Source: Anaerolinea sp. (GTDB lineage: Bacteria > Chloroflexota > Anaerolineae > Anaerolineales > Villigracilaceae). Taken from it: DNA of 64,000 nucleotides. The stretch spans positions 1 to 64,000 of the forward strand of contig DYID01000020.1 in assembly GCA_020723805.1 (NCBI GenBank). Reading direction: 5' to 3'. The notes under the pieces are model-generated. The model saw only the letters and a program-made list of their open reading frames with translations, ran no database searches and was not told the origin of the DNA. Shown one piece after another: positions 6,942 to 17,100 of this stretch (the stretch's first letter is position 1; every line of letters begins with the position of its first letter). Position numbers and translations under genes: made by a program.

Positions 6942-9174
6942 GAGCAGATTGCGAAAGTCGTTTGCGCGACAAAATCTCCAGGATCTTCTCGTGCAATTCC
7001 TGGCTTTGCCGAATCTCGTGCTGCATACCCTGACGCTGGAAACTATCCAATGCGTCGTTGACGAGCATGAGAGCCGCATCCAGGTTGCTGTCTGCTTCGA
7101 AGTACACAGACGCCAGACCGAACTGTCCCCGCGCCAGTTCGTCCACCCGCCCAAACTCTTCGGCGGAGCGGATGCCCTCGCGGAAGTAGTGCTCCGCTTC
7201 GGCGTACTTTTTCTGCTTTAACGCGACAAAGCCCAGCCCGTTGAGTGCGTAACTGACATGACGGATCGGGTCTTTCCGCGCCGGGTCCTGCCACGTTTCC
7301 AACGCTTTTTGATACCACTCCCGCGCTTTTTCCAGGTTTCCCAGTTCGTATTCGAGGTCGCCGAGACCGTATTGCACGAAGCCGCGGCTGTAAATGCCGT
7401 AGTCGTCTTTGGGAAATTCCTCGGTGGTCTGAAGCACGTCCATGAGCAGGGCGCGGGAGCGGTCGAAATTGCCGAGGCGCAGTTCCACGGTCCCGAGCGA
7501 ACGTTTGGCGGCGGCAATCAGCAGTTTGTCCTCGGTCAGGGTCGTGGCGGAGAGCGCTTCCTCCGCCCAGCGCAGCGCCCGCAGATAGTCGCCCTGGTAG
7601 AAGTAAATCCAACTGATGTTGCGGGCAAAGGTGCTGAGGGATTTCCAATCCGAAAGCAGGTCGGCGGCTTTGATGGCGGCGTGGGCGAGGGTCAGGCGGT
7701 CATACCAGTAGGCGCGCTGCCACAGCACACTGCCGAACTGAAGACCAATTTGGACCAGCGCGGCGGCGATGTCGCGCGTGCGTTTTGTGAGAGCGCTCGA
7801 AGCGGACTTCTTTTGGATGGCTTTATAACACCATTGGGCGGCGCTCAGGATGTTGTTGCGGTCGAGCAGGAGTTTTTCGTAGCCGCGCCACTCTTTGAAG
7901 CTGCTCATCTGTGCCACCAGCCGGCTGTAATACTGGGCGGTCCGCCACTCCGCCTGCTGGATGAATTTACGGTTGTTTGCAAACTGCGTGCGGATGAAGC
8001 GGCGCGTAAGCGGCAGGATGCTGAAATAGTCGCGGTCCGGTTCGTGTTCAGTGAGCGTGAGTTGCAGCAGGTCGCTGAGGGCGCTTTCGAACTCTTCTTC
8101 GTCCTCGATGCCGGAAATTTCTTTGAGCGCCTCCCGCGAGACCGCCTCCGGCTGAAGCGCCAAGATGAACAACAGTTTCTTTTGGTTGCCGTCCTTCAGC
8201 AGGTTCCAACTGTGATTGAAGCAATATTGCAGGATGGGGATGCTCGAATCGAGGCTGAGTTTATCCAGCACCTGTGTGACGGAATACCCCAGCACGGCGA
8301 TTTGCCCCTGCACCCACAACAACGCCAGGGGAAGCCCGCCGGTCAGCTCAATCAACTGCTTGTTTTGTTCGTCGGTCAGGTGGATGTTCTTCTGCTGGGC
8401 GTCCCATTTCAGCAGGGCGGTGCTTTCATCCTCCGTCAAGCCCTGCAAGCGGATGATCTGCCCCTCCGCGACGCGCTCGCGCGAGGTGACAATCACTTTG
8501 AGGGTGATGGGTGAGCGGCGCAGAAACTCCAGGATGTCATTTTGTTCCTTGCGGGAGAGCGACTCGAAGTTGTCCAGAACGAGAAGCGTGGTGCGGCGGG
8601 CAAGCAGGTTGTAGGCGCGGCGGATTTGCTCCGGCAGCGACAGGTTGCCAATGGTGGGATTCCCCAGCGCCGCGCCGATGGTGATGAGGATGTCGGTCAG
8701 TGATTTGGCTTCCGGGATGATCGGCTCGACGCCGTGTAGCGTAAGCACGGTTTCCTTCGCCGAAATCCAGATGACCGACTCGAAGAGTTCCTCCTCCACA
8801 CAGCGGTGGCTGACTTCGATGGCAAGCGCCGATTTTCCCACTCCGCCGATGCCCTCGATGCCGATGATGAACGTGCGGTTATCGGGCTGAAGGGACTGGA
8901 GGATGGTCTTGATTTCCTGCTCCCGCCCTACAAAGAAAGGGCGCCGCGGCAGGCTTGCCAGCAGGACACTCTTTTCGCGCTCTTTGCCAGTGGAGGTCAG
9001 ATGCTCGATTTGCTTGGTATAACGGGCAATCGCCTCCTTTTCCATCGTCACGCTGTTAATGAGATGCAGGGGCTGGTCGGCGCCGTATTTTGCCAGCATT
9101 TCTTCGAGCGTGTAGAGATTCTTCTTGTGAAGTTCGATCAGCCGTTCGAGGTGAGTGATTTCTTCCTTGTCCAT
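6934..9174 (-). CDS. STAND NTPase (NB-ARC type) with C-terminal TPR repeats
   Basis: 746 residues. Residues 1-65 are a charged helical module of the kind found at the N-terminus of many Chloroflexota STAND proteins, possibly an adaptor for effectors. The NB-ARC ATPase follows: P-loop GIEGIGGVGKS (~105-116), Walker B LLVLDNFES, sensor-1 VIVTSRER and the GLPLAL motif. After a winged-helix-like region the C-terminal ~250 residues are TPR-like helix pairs, typical of the ligand-sensing end. Such proteins oligomerise on ligand binding and switch on an effector. Here the likely partner is the overlapping downstream GGDEF/2H gene, or the small upstream protein. It could instead be a general regulator. 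Confidence 0.85.
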   Translation of the reverse strand: MDKEEITHLERLIELHKKNLYTLEEMLAKYGADQPLHLINSVTMEKEAIARYTKQIEHLTSTGKEREKSVLLASLPRRPFFVGREQEIKTILQSLQPDNRTFIIGIEGIGGVGKSALAIEVSHRCVEEELFESVIWISAKETVLTLHGVEPIIPEAKSLTDILITIGAALGNPTIGNLSLPEQIRRAYNLLARRTTLLVLDNFESLSRKEQNDILEFLRRSPITLKVIVTSRERVAEGQIIRLQGLTEDESTALLKWDAQQKNIHLTDEQNKQLIELTGGLPLALLWVQGQIAVLGYSVTQVLDKLSLDSSIPILQYCFNHSWNLLKDGNQKKLLFILALQPEAVSREALKEISGIEDEEEFESALSDLLQLTLTEHEPDRDYFSILPLTRRFIRTQFANNRKFIQQAEWRTAQYYSRLVAQMSSFKEWRGYEKLLLDRNNILSAAQWCYKAIQKKSASSALTKRTRDIAAALVQIGLQFGSVLWQRAYWYDRLTLAHAAIKAADLLSDWKSLSTFARNISWIYFYQGDYLRALRWAEEALSATTLTEDKLLIAAAKRSLGTVELRLGNFDRSRALLMDVLQTTEEFPKDDYGIYSRGFVQYGLGDLEYELGNLEKAREWYQKALETWQDPARKDPIRHVSYALNGLGFVALKQKKYAEAEHYFREGIRSAEEFGRVDELARGQFGLASVYFEADSNLDAALMLVNDALDSFQRQGMQHEIRQSQELHEKILEILSRKRLSQSAHG

Positions 9175-9267
9175 ATCTCACTTGCTCTCTAAATTACAGC
9201 GAAAAGTGGGCTGGCGGTGCAGGAGACGCTCTCTGGCGTCGGTTTTTACGCTGTCACAGCCATCCGC

Positions 9268-9717
9268 TTATTGGGTGGCTTGAATGTCCTTTTTATAGAC
9301 CTTGGACAGCGCCGCTTCCAACTGCTTGAGCGTGTTCAGCATGGCGTTTTCCGCTTCGGTCAGGTTATGAACGATGATGGGAGGAACCAGCGCGCTTCCC
9401 CATTTGGCGTATTGCTCTTTGGAAAGATGATAGTTGCGGGAATACGTCTCCAGCAGAGTCACCAGATGCCGCACCTCTGCCTCATGGTTTTGCCACAGCA
9501 ATTCGTCAATTTTGGCGGCGGTCAGGTCATTTTTTGCCGCTTCCGCCTGTTCAGGTGGCAGCGGCAGAACCTCCGCCTCTGTTTGAGGAACTTGCGTCTG
9601 CGCTGCGTTGGCTTCCGCTTTTCGCCGCTCCCGCCGCTCTTCGAGGATGCGGCGTCCTTCGTCGAACACAAAGTCTATCGCTTTCAAAAGGATGGGGATT
9701 TGCACGGCATCTAACAT
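9268..9717 (-). CDS. Hypothetical helical protein, first gene of the STAND operon
   Basis: 149 residues with a good ribosome site (GGAGG) before ATG 9717. Residues 1-33 form an amphipathic helix ending in a strongly basic/acidic run (EERRERRK). An Ala/Pro/Gln-rich linker (~35-60) leads to a second helical region (~65-140). There are no cysteines and no clear transmembrane span. It lies 93 bp upstream of the STAND gene on the same strand, so it is probably the first operon gene. No family is recognised; effector, adaptor or sensor roles are all open. Confidence 0.65.
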   Translation of the reverse strand: MLDAVQIPILLKAIDFVFDEGRRILEERRERRKAEANAAQTQVPQTEAEVLPLPPEQAEAAKNDLTAAKIDELLWQNHEAEVRHLVTLLETYSRNYHLSKEQYAKWGSALVPPIIVHNLTEAENAMLNTLKQLEAALSKVYKKDIQATQ

Positions 9718-9796
9718 GTTTTCCTCCGTTGCGGATAGTATAGCATAGACATTACCGGGGTACTATCACCTGTCAATTTCGTTAATCGGGGTTTCC

Positions 9797-9987
9797 TGAG
9801 TAACTCACCTTACGCAGAACGTCCCGAAGGTTCTCTGAAAAGAGCCTTATGGAACGATAAAACCTTCGGGACGGTGCTTAACATCAGTGAGTAACTCACC
9901 TTACGCGGTGGCGCGAGATTCATCTCGCGTTTTCAAGCGACATGAATGTCGCGCTACGAGAAAACTGCGTAACATCAGTGAGTAAAT
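9797..9987. repeat. Two tandem MITE-like palindromic elements
   Basis: Two units each begin with AACTCACCTTACGC; the pair ends in GCGTAACATCAGTGAGTAA, an imperfect inversion of the left end. Unit A holds a 13-bp inverted pair (CGTCCCGAAGGTT/AACCTTCGGGACG). Unit B holds hairpins GCGAGATTCATCTCGC and GCGACATGAATGTCGC. Unit B is about 90% identical by eye to 56206-56295. This fills most of the space between the divergent STAND operon and pcm; no gene is seen. Confidence 0.78.
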
Positions 9988-10048
9988 TTTGCCGCGCTTT
10001 TGTAGACGGGCGTATAATTTCAAATGGAAACATCCGCAGGAGGGCGGC

Positions 10049-10693
10049 ATGGAGCAGGATTTTGTGACAGAACGAAGGCTCATGGTGGAGCGTCAACTGC
10101 GGGGACGTGGAATCAGCGACCGGCGTGTGTTGGATGCGTTCGAAACCGTGCCGCGCCATCTCTTCGTCCCCGAGGAATACCGCCATTTGGCATACGAAGA
10201 CGGTCCGCTTCCCATTGGATTCAGCCAGACTATCTCCCAGCCTTTCATCGTTGCCTACATGACTCAACTGCTGGATTTGAGCGGCGATGAACGTGTGCTC
10301 GAAGTGGGGACCGGCTCCGGCTATCAGGCGGCGATTCTTTCCGCCCTGACGGCTGAAGTGCACACCATCGAACTCATCCCCGCCCTGGCAGAACGCGCCC
10401 GCCAGACCCTCGAGCAAATCGGCGTGACCAACGTTTTCATTCACATTGGCGATGGGTCGCTGGGTTGGGAAGAAGCCGCCCCTTACGATGCCATTCTGGT
10501 CACTGCCGCCGGTCCGCGTGTGCCGCCGCCTCTGCTGAAACAACTTGCCGACGGCGGGCGCATGGTGCTGCCTGTCGGTGAGCGCGGCGCTCAGGTGCTG
10601 GAGTTGTGGCGGCGGGAGGGAGAGAAGTTTACGCACGAGACCCTGCTCCCTGTGGCGTTTGTCCCCCTGCGGGGCAGGGAGGGGTTGAAGTAA
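10049..10693 (+). CDS. pcm: Protein-L-isoaspartate O-methyltransferase
   Basis: 214 residues from ATG 10049, chosen for GGAGGG just upstream; the tracked ORF starts 20 codons earlier. It transfers methyl from SAM to isoaspartyl residues of damaged cytoplasmic proteins. Visible are VPRHLFVPEEYRHLAYED, the substrate loop PIGFSQTISQP, SAM motif I VLEVGTGSGYQAAIL, and the later ILVTAAGP. The length is normal for the family. It lies 94 bp upstream of the beta-helix gene and may be co-transcribed with it. Confidence 0.95.
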   Translation: MEQDFVTERRLMVERQLRGRGISDRRVLDAFETVPRHLFVPEEYRHLAYEDGPLPIGFSQTISQPFIVAYMTQLLDLSGDERVLEVGTGSGYQAAILSALTAEVHTIELIPALAERARQTLEQIGVTNVFIHIGDGSLGWEEAAPYDAILVTAAGPRVPPPLLKQLADGGRMVLPVGERGAQVLELWRREGEKFTHETLLPVAFVPLRGREGLK

Positions 10694-10787
10694 CGAAGGC
10701 GCAACGCTCCCAACAAAACTGCCGGCAGGGGAAACGGCGGGTTTGCATTTCCAGTTTTTCCAGTTTTATGGAATAATACAGCAGGTT

Positions 10788-12071
10788 ATGTATAAAATCA
10801 TCATTCCCGATTCGCGGTTGATCGCCCCCTTTAACGAGCCTGCGCGCGATTTGCGCATTCAAAACAATCCCCTCTGGCTGCATCAGAGGAATGTCCTTGC
10901 GCCTTACACCACCCGCGAAAAGGAACTCGAACCCAGGGAGCATCTTCCCAACGAGCGGGTGGAAATGCTCGTTTATCGCAACAACCTGTTTTTCGACGAG
11001 GAATACATCAAGGCGTTCATTTCCGCCGCGCGCAAGCGGAAACGGGCAGTGCGGGCGGCATTCTCCGCCGAAGACCCGGCCTTCAAGGAACATGCCCTGC
11101 CGCTGTCCACCTCCTACACGCTGGCGGGCAATTTGTACTTGGCTGACTTGTGGTATTACCCCCAGGGACCGGTGGCAGACGTGGAACCGCTCGTCATTGA
11201 CCTGGAGGCGCGCGAACTCGGTTATTATCACGTCCCCACCTACATGGCTGACCAGAGCGGCGACCTGACCTTTCAAGTGCCTCTGCGCGCCCTTCTGGCA
11301 ATTGACTCGTGGGTGCATATCTTCATTGCCGATATTGTGTTCGGTCTGTTTTCGCGAGGCGCACGTTTCGAGAAACGCCTGAACGAAGACTTGGCATTCA
11401 AGTTGAGAATTTTGAGCAAGGCACTCTACGAAGGACGGCAGGTGCTCGAATGTTCGGAACTGGTGAAGGTGGGCAAAAACTGCGTCATTGACCCCCGCGC
11501 CGTCATCCACGGACCGACCACCATCGGCGATAACGTGACCATCAACGCCGGCGCGGTCATCGAAAATTGCATCATTGGGAATAACGTCAACATCTCGCAG
11601 GATGTGCAGTTGATGCTTTCGGTGGTGGGGGATGGCACGTTTCTACCCTTCCGCGCCGCCCTGTTCATGACCACCGTGATGGACAACAGCATGATTGCGC
11701 AAAACACCTGTTTGCAGATGTGCGTCGTTGGGCGTAACACCTTCATCGGCGCCGGCTCCACTTTTACCGACTATAACCTCGTCCCCACGCCCATCCGTGC
11801 GCTGGACGGGCATGGCAACCTGAGTTATGCCAACCGTCCTGTTATTGGCAGCGCCGTGGGGCATAACTGCCGCATCGGTTCAGGGATGATTGTGTACCCC
11901 GCACGCACCATCGAATCAGACGTGGTGCTGGCGGCGTCGAAAGAACGGCGCGTCATTGACCGCAACATCCGCTATGAAGACAGCGACCACCACAAGTTCA
12001 AGTATCCCGGGCTGCATAAGCGGCTGTACGACCCCAAAAGCAGAGAAGTGCAGGCGCTGGAATCATGGTAG
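10788..12071 (+). CDS. Left-handed beta-helix (hexapeptide-repeat) protein
   Basis: 427 residues from the MYKIIIPDS start. An N-terminal ~220-residue alpha/beta region is followed by hexapeptide repeats (VGKNCVIDPRAVIHGPTTIGDN and on, ~220-400), the fold of GlmU/LpxA-type acyltransferases. No GlmU pyrophosphorylase motif is seen at the N-terminus, so a GlmU assignment is not supported. It ends 3 bp before the AAR-like reductase gene, implying one transcript. An acyl- or nucleotide-sugar-modifying role in lipid or envelope metabolism is plausible but unproven. Confidence 0.75.
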   Translation: MYKIIIPDSRLIAPFNEPARDLRIQNNPLWLHQRNVLAPYTTREKELEPREHLPNERVEMLVYRNNLFFDEEYIKAFISAARKRKRAVRAAFSAEDPAFKEHALPLSTSYTLAGNLYLADLWYYPQGPVADVEPLVIDLEARELGYYHVPTYMADQSGDLTFQVPLRALLAIDSWVHIFIADIVFGLFSRGARFEKRLNEDLAFKLRILSKALYEGRQVLECSELVKVGKNCVIDPRAVIHGPTTIGDNVTINAGAVIENCIIGNNVNISQDVQLMLSVVGDGTFLPFRAALFMTTVMDNSMIAQNTCLQMCVVGRNTFIGAGSTFTDYNLVPTPIRALDGHGNLSYANRPVIGSAVGHNCRIGSGMIVYPARTIESDVVLAASKERRVIDRNIRYEDSDHHKFKYPGLHKRLYDPKSREVQALESW

Positions 12072-12074
12072 CAC

Positions 12075-13175
12075 ATGGATACCTTCGCGTTCATCATTCA
12101 TCCCATTGACCCCAAACGGGATGTCAGCCGCAAGTTTCCGCTTTTGGGGCGGTTGTTGAGCGAAAGACAGATTGACTTTTTCTCCACGTTCTTTCCGCCG
12201 GTGTACATTTCCGAAATCGAAGGGATACGCTCGGAGGCGACGGGCAAGGAAATCAAAGGCTGGTTCATCGCCTGTCCCTACACGCCGCGGCGGATGATGG
12301 AGTTGCCGGAGCAGACGGTTTATCGTAAGATTATCCAGACCGGCAGGCTGGCGGAAAAACTCGGCGCGCAAATTCTGGGCTTGGGAGCGTTTACATCGGT
12401 GGTGGGAGATGCCGGCATCACCATTGCCAAAGCCCTAGATGTGCCGGTGACGACCGGCGATTCCTACACCGTGACGGTGGCTGTGGAAGCGGTGCGGGAG
12501 GCGGCGCGGCTGATGGACATTCCGCTGGCAGGCGCCACCGCCGCTGTAGTAGGCGCGACGGGCGCCATCGGTCAGGTGTGTGCCGAACTGCTGGCAGACG
12601 ACGTGCAGCGTCTCTTTTTGATCGGCCGCAGGCAGGAAAAACTCGAGGAACTGCGGGACAGGCTGAAGGTCCGCGCAAGAGCCGAATTGATCGCCAGCAC
12701 ACGGATGGAAGTCCTCTCCGAGGCGCAGTTGATTCTGACGGTGACGAGCGCCATCCACGAGGTCATCCGCCCGGAACATTTGCAGCCCGGCAGTGTGGTG
12801 TGCGATGTCGCCCGCCCCCGTGATGTTTCTGCAATGGTGGCACGGGTGAGAGATGATATATTAGTGATTGACGGCGGAATGGTGGATGTGCCAGGACCCG
12901 TTGATTTCCATTTTAATTTCGGTTTCCCGCCGGGTAAGGCGTATGCCTGCATGGCGGAGACGATTGCCCTGGCGCTGGAGGGACGTTTCGAGGATTACAC
13001 GCTCGGCAAACACATCACCAGGGAACGCGTCGAAGAAATCGGTTCGATTGCCAGGAAGCATGGCTTCCGCTTGAGCGGCTTTCGTTCGTTCGAACGCGAA
13101 GTAACACCCGAACAAATTGAAACTGTGAGGCGTAACGCGGCGCAGGCAAGAAAATTGCGCGCGGCGCATACGTAA
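12075..13175 (+). CDS. Acyl-ACP/acyl-CoA reductase-like NAD(P)-dependent enzyme
   Basis: 366 residues. From memory of cyanobacterial long-chain acyl-[ACP] reductase (AAR) several blocks correspond. LGAFTSVVGDAG matches the LGGFSSII block; TTGDSYT matches TTGNTHT; the Rossmann loop VVGATGAIGQVCAELL matches GATGDIGSAV. YACMAETIALALEG matches the ACFAE block holding the AAR catalytic cysteine, here Cys292. The C-terminal ITRERVEEIGSIARKHGF also matches. This predicts reduction of a fatty acyl thioester to aldehyde with NADPH. Automatic pipelines might call it shikimate or saccharopine dehydrogenase. No aldehyde decarbonylase is in the window. It forms a tight operon with the beta-helix protein and the signalling genes downstream. 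Confidence 0.72.
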   Translation: MDTFAFIIHPIDPKRDVSRKFPLLGRLLSERQIDFFSTFFPPVYISEIEGIRSEATGKEIKGWFIACPYTPRRMMELPEQTVYRKIIQTGRLAEKLGAQILGLGAFTSVVGDAGITIAKALDVPVTTGDSYTVTVAVEAVREAARLMDIPLAGATAAVVGATGAIGQVCAELLADDVQRLFLIGRRQEKLEELRDRLKVRARAELIASTRMEVLSEAQLILTVTSAIHEVIRPEHLQPGSVVCDVARPRDVSAMVARVRDDILVIDGGMVDVPGPVDFHFNFGFPPGKAYACMAETIALALEGRFEDYTLGKHITRERVEEIGSIARKHGFRLSGFRSFEREVTPEQIETVRRNAAQARKLRAAHT

Positions 13176-13190
13176 TTTCGGAGGTTATGT

Positions 13191-14099
13191 ATGGGAAAAT
13201 CACGATTGTTGGTTGTGGAAGATGACCTCGACATCGGAAACATGCTGAAGATTTACTTCAGCGGGCTGGGTTTCGATGTGGATGTCGCAGTGCGCGGTTC
13301 GGATGCGCTGGAGAAGACCAAGCAGGTGCTGCCCCATCTGATCGTGCTGGACATCATGCTGCCCGACATTGACGGCTATGAAGTGTGCCGCAACCTGCGC
13401 ATGAACATGCGTACCAGCCACATCCCGGTCATCTTTCTCACCCAGAAGGATGAGCGCAGCGACAAACTCCAGGGACTGGAACTGGGCGCGGACGATTACA
13501 TCACCAAGCCCTTCGACATTGAGGAACTCAAACTGCGCGTACAGGGCGCCATCCGCCGCGCCGAACGTGAGAGCCTCACCGACCCCCGTTCCGGTCTTCC
13601 TGCCGGGCGTTTGATCGAGGAACAACTCCGCCGCATCATCCGCGAAAAGGACTGGGCGCTGATTGACGCGCGGGTCAACCACTTCGAGCCGTTCAAGGAT
13701 GTTTATGGTTTTGTGGCAGGCGACGACGTTCTACGCTTCACTGCCATGCTCATCGGCGAAGTGGTGGATGAACTGGGCACCGCCTCCGATTTCATCGGTC
13801 ACGCCGGAGGCGACAACTTCATCATCATCACCAAAGCCGAAAAAGCCGCCGCCATCCGCGAGCGCCTCAAAGCGCGCTTCAACGAAGAAGTGCAGACGCA
13901 CTACAACTTCATGGACCGCCAGCAGGGCTTCATCATGGCGCCCTCTCCCGACGGGACGACCACCCAAGTGCCTTTCATGACCATGTCGGTGGGGGTGGTC
14001 TCGCCTTTGGAACATTCCTTTGCCGATATTCGTGAAATCACCGAACTTGCGGCGGAAGCCCGCCGTCAGGATACCCCATCGGCAGGGAAAGCAGGCTGA
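13191..14099 (+). CDS. Response regulator with degenerate GGDEF domain
   Basis: 302 residues. REC domain (1-125): VVEDD acidic pair, phospho-acceptor Asp in LIVLDIMLPDIDGYE, Thr in FLTQKD, Lys in TKPFD. The C-terminal GGDEF-fold domain has GHAGGDNF in place of RxGGDEF (Glu to Asn) and lacks the normal DxDxFKxxND motif. It is therefore unlikely to make c-di-GMP and may bind nucleotide or act as a dimeriser. It precedes the giant kinase by 9 bp and is probably one of its targets. Confidence 0.87.
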   Translation: MGKSRLLVVEDDLDIGNMLKIYFSGLGFDVDVAVRGSDALEKTKQVLPHLIVLDIMLPDIDGYEVCRNLRMNMRTSHIPVIFLTQKDERSDKLQGLELGADDYITKPFDIEELKLRVQGAIRRAERESLTDPRSGLPAGRLIEEQLRRIIREKDWALIDARVNHFEPFKDVYGFVAGDDVLRFTAMLIGEVVDELGTASDFIGHAGGDNFIIITKAEKAAAIRERLKARFNEEVQTHYNFMDRQQGFIMAPSPDGTTTQVPFMTMSVGVVSPLEHSFADIREITELAAEARRQDTPSAGKAG

Positions 14100-14108
14100 T
14101 GGAAGAGG

Positions 14109-17100
14109 ATGTTTGACGGTTTGGGACTCGGTCACTATTTAATTCTGCTGGCGCTGGCATTTTTACTGCCGGTGCTGGCGGTTGTCGCGTTCCGCCGCGC
14201 CTTTCGAAAACCCTCTCTCCCTCCACAAACCGACCCTTCCCTTTCTTCCCCCGATTCTTCTCAAAAACTCAACGAAGCGATTTTGCTCATCCAGCCCGGC
14301 GGGCGGGTGGAATACCTCAACGAACTCGCGCGGGAATGGTTTGGCTTGCGCCCCGAGGAACCGCCCGACCTGGAATTGCTGGCGCGCCGCGTCCGTCCCT
14401 CCGAGGAATTTTTCCGCCTGTGCGCCAGCCCCTCCCGCAAACGCCTCTCCATTGGCGGTCAACTGGTGGAAGCCGCCTCCTACCCTCTGCCGGGTGTCCA
14501 TGCACAGACGCTCGTGGCAATGCAGGCGGTCGAATTTTCGAAAAATTTGCAGGAAGCGGGAGCGCATTCTTCTATCCTGCGCCTCCTCACCGACTTCAGC
14601 CGCAGTCTGTCTGCCAGCCTGGCGCTGGAGGATGTGCTGCACGCCGTCCTGTTGAACATCTCGCAGTTGCTTTCGCCCGATATTCTGGAACTCAAACTCG
14701 AGGACCCCGAAACCAAACAACTGACGCCGTTCATCCTCGATCCCATTGGTCGCGCCGGCGTTCAACGCGCCCCCTTTTCCCAATTCAACGGCTTCACTGC
14801 CTATCTTCTCCAACAGAATAAACCCGTCCTTCTGACCGACACCACCACGCCTTCGCTTCCGCCTCAACTCCAGGTTGAGAACTCCCCGATTCGTTCCTAT
14901 CTCGGCTTGCCCCTCCTCGCCGACCAGCAACGAATCGGAACGCTGGAACTGGGACGCTTCACCCCTGCCGCCCTCCGCCAGGAAGACCTGGACCTGATCC
15001 AGTTGATGGCATCGCAAATTGCCTTCAGCATTCGCAACGCCATTCTGCACCAGACGGAACAAAAACGCGCCGCCGAATTGAGCGGGCTTGCCAGCCTTGC
15101 CCAAGCGGTGAGCGTTTCCCGCGATTACAAAGACATTTTGCGGCGGCTGATTCAAAGCGTTGCCCCTCTGTTACCCTTCGATATTCTTGGTTTCCTGTTA
15201 TACGACCCGGGCAAAGGAACGCTGGAAGCCCAGTCTCCTTTTCAGGGATTGCCTCCGCAAATCGTGGATATGTACCGGGCGTCCGTCCCCCCCAACAGCC
15301 CCGTCGAAAAATTCATCCTCGAAAAGAAAACCATCGTTGCCTCCAACGCCGCCGCCGACCCACACTGGCGTGAACTTGGGCTTCACACTCTCGCACAAGC
15401 CGCCAGCCTGCGAGAATCGGTCCTTGCTCCCATGGTCGCCGATGACCATCTGGTGGGATATTTGCAGGTTTCCAACCGCAAAGGCGGCTTCGCCGAATTC
15501 TCCGAGGCGGAAATCCGCCTCATCGAAACGATTGCCCGTCAGGCGGCGGGTATTCTCGAAACTGCCCTCACCACCGAGCAGACCCGTCAGCGCGCCCTCC
15601 GTTCCGACGCTCTGCGCCGCATTGCCAGCCTTGCCGCCTCCAACGCCACCATAGATGAAATCCTGCGCTTCTCGGTTCAGGAACTGGCGCGTCTCTTTCA
15701 AGGCGACCTCGCCGCCATCTTCCTGCGCGACGAAGAGCGCGGCGAACTGACCCTGCACAAGGAATCGGTCTTTGGCGCCAAACCCGAAGAAATCAACACC
15801 CTCAGCCGCCTGCATGTGGACGCCTCTCAATACCGCTTCACCGTCTCCGGCAGCCAAAAGCCCTTCCTCTCCGGGCGGCTCAGCGCCGACCGCCGCATCC
15901 TCGCCGCCTACCTGCCGCTGGTCACCACCCTGCAGGTCGAATCGGCGGTGGTGGTTCCTCTCGTCGTCCGCGACCGCAGCCTGGGCGAACTCATGCTCGG
16001 AAGCCGCAAAGCCGAATTCTTCAACGAATACGACCTGCAAATCATCTCCACCGCCGCCGGTCAACTTGCCTCCGCCCTCGAAGACGCCTCCCGCGCCACC
16101 CTCACCGACGAAACTTTGCGCCGCCGTGTCGAACAACTGACTGCCATTGCGCGCGTCAGCCGTGAACTCAGCGCCGCCTCCGACCTGCGCTCTCTGCTGG
16201 ATGTCATTCACAGCGAAAGCCTGCGTATCACCCGCGCCAAATGCGGCACCATCCTGCTCTTCGACGAAAACGCTTCCACCGACCCTCTGCCTGTCTCTCT
16301 CACCGTTGGCTGTCCCTTCCCTGAGACTCTTTCTGCGCTCGAAAAACACGCCTTCCACAGCGGCGAACCGCAGCTTATCGAAAACACCGCGCAGACGCCC
16401 TATGCTGTCTCCCACGAGGGAGTGAAAGCCCTCTTGGTCGTCCCCATTCTCAGTCAGGGAAGAACCGTAGGGCTGATTCACCTGCACTCCGACAAACCCG
16501 GCGCTTTCGACGCGTCCTCCCTCGAAGTCGTCCAAACGCTGGCGGCGCAAGCCGCAGTTGCCGTTGTCAACGTGCGCCGCTATCAGGAGCAGGTGCGCCA
16601 GGCGGAACTCCTGCGCCGGCGCGCGGGTGCGGCTGCGCGTTTATCCGAAAGCGGTTCGCTGGATTTTGAACAGCCGCTGGAACAAACCCTGCGCCAGATT
16701 GCCGTCAACATCAGCGAAGCGACCGCCTTTCGCGCCGTTCTCATCAGTGTGCTGGAGCCGCAGAGCGGCATGTTGCGGCGCGTTACCGGTGTGGGCTTTC
16801 CGCCGGAAATCATGGCGGAATTCATGGCACGCAAACAGCCATTTTCCAGCCTGAAACAACTCCTCAAACCGCAGTTCCGCATCAGCCGTTCCTACTTCAT
16901 CCCGGCTGACCAGTCTCCCATCGTCCCCGCCGATATCCACCTCGTCACTCTTCAATCGCAGGAGCGCCAGCAGAACAGCCCCAACGCCTGGGACCCGGAC
17001 GATACCCTTGTGACCGTTCTGGAGGACAACGAGGGAAAACCGATTGGAATCATCAGCGTGGATGCGCCCCGCGACGGTCTGCGCCCGGACCGCGCCGCCA

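Noticed and set aside
7258-8514. 418-aa plus-strand ORF opposite the STAND gene
   Set aside because: The opposite frame has Walker A/B, sensor and TPR features; this one has none.
5232-9717. CBASS or type III CRISPR signalling locus
   Set aside because: No CD-NTase, Cas10 or known CBASS effector is seen; the GGDEF-fold domains are not Cas10 palms by sequence.
13191-14099. Active diguanylate cyclase
   Set aside because: The signature is GGDNF and the DxDxFKxxND motif is missing, so c-di-GMP synthesis is unlikely.
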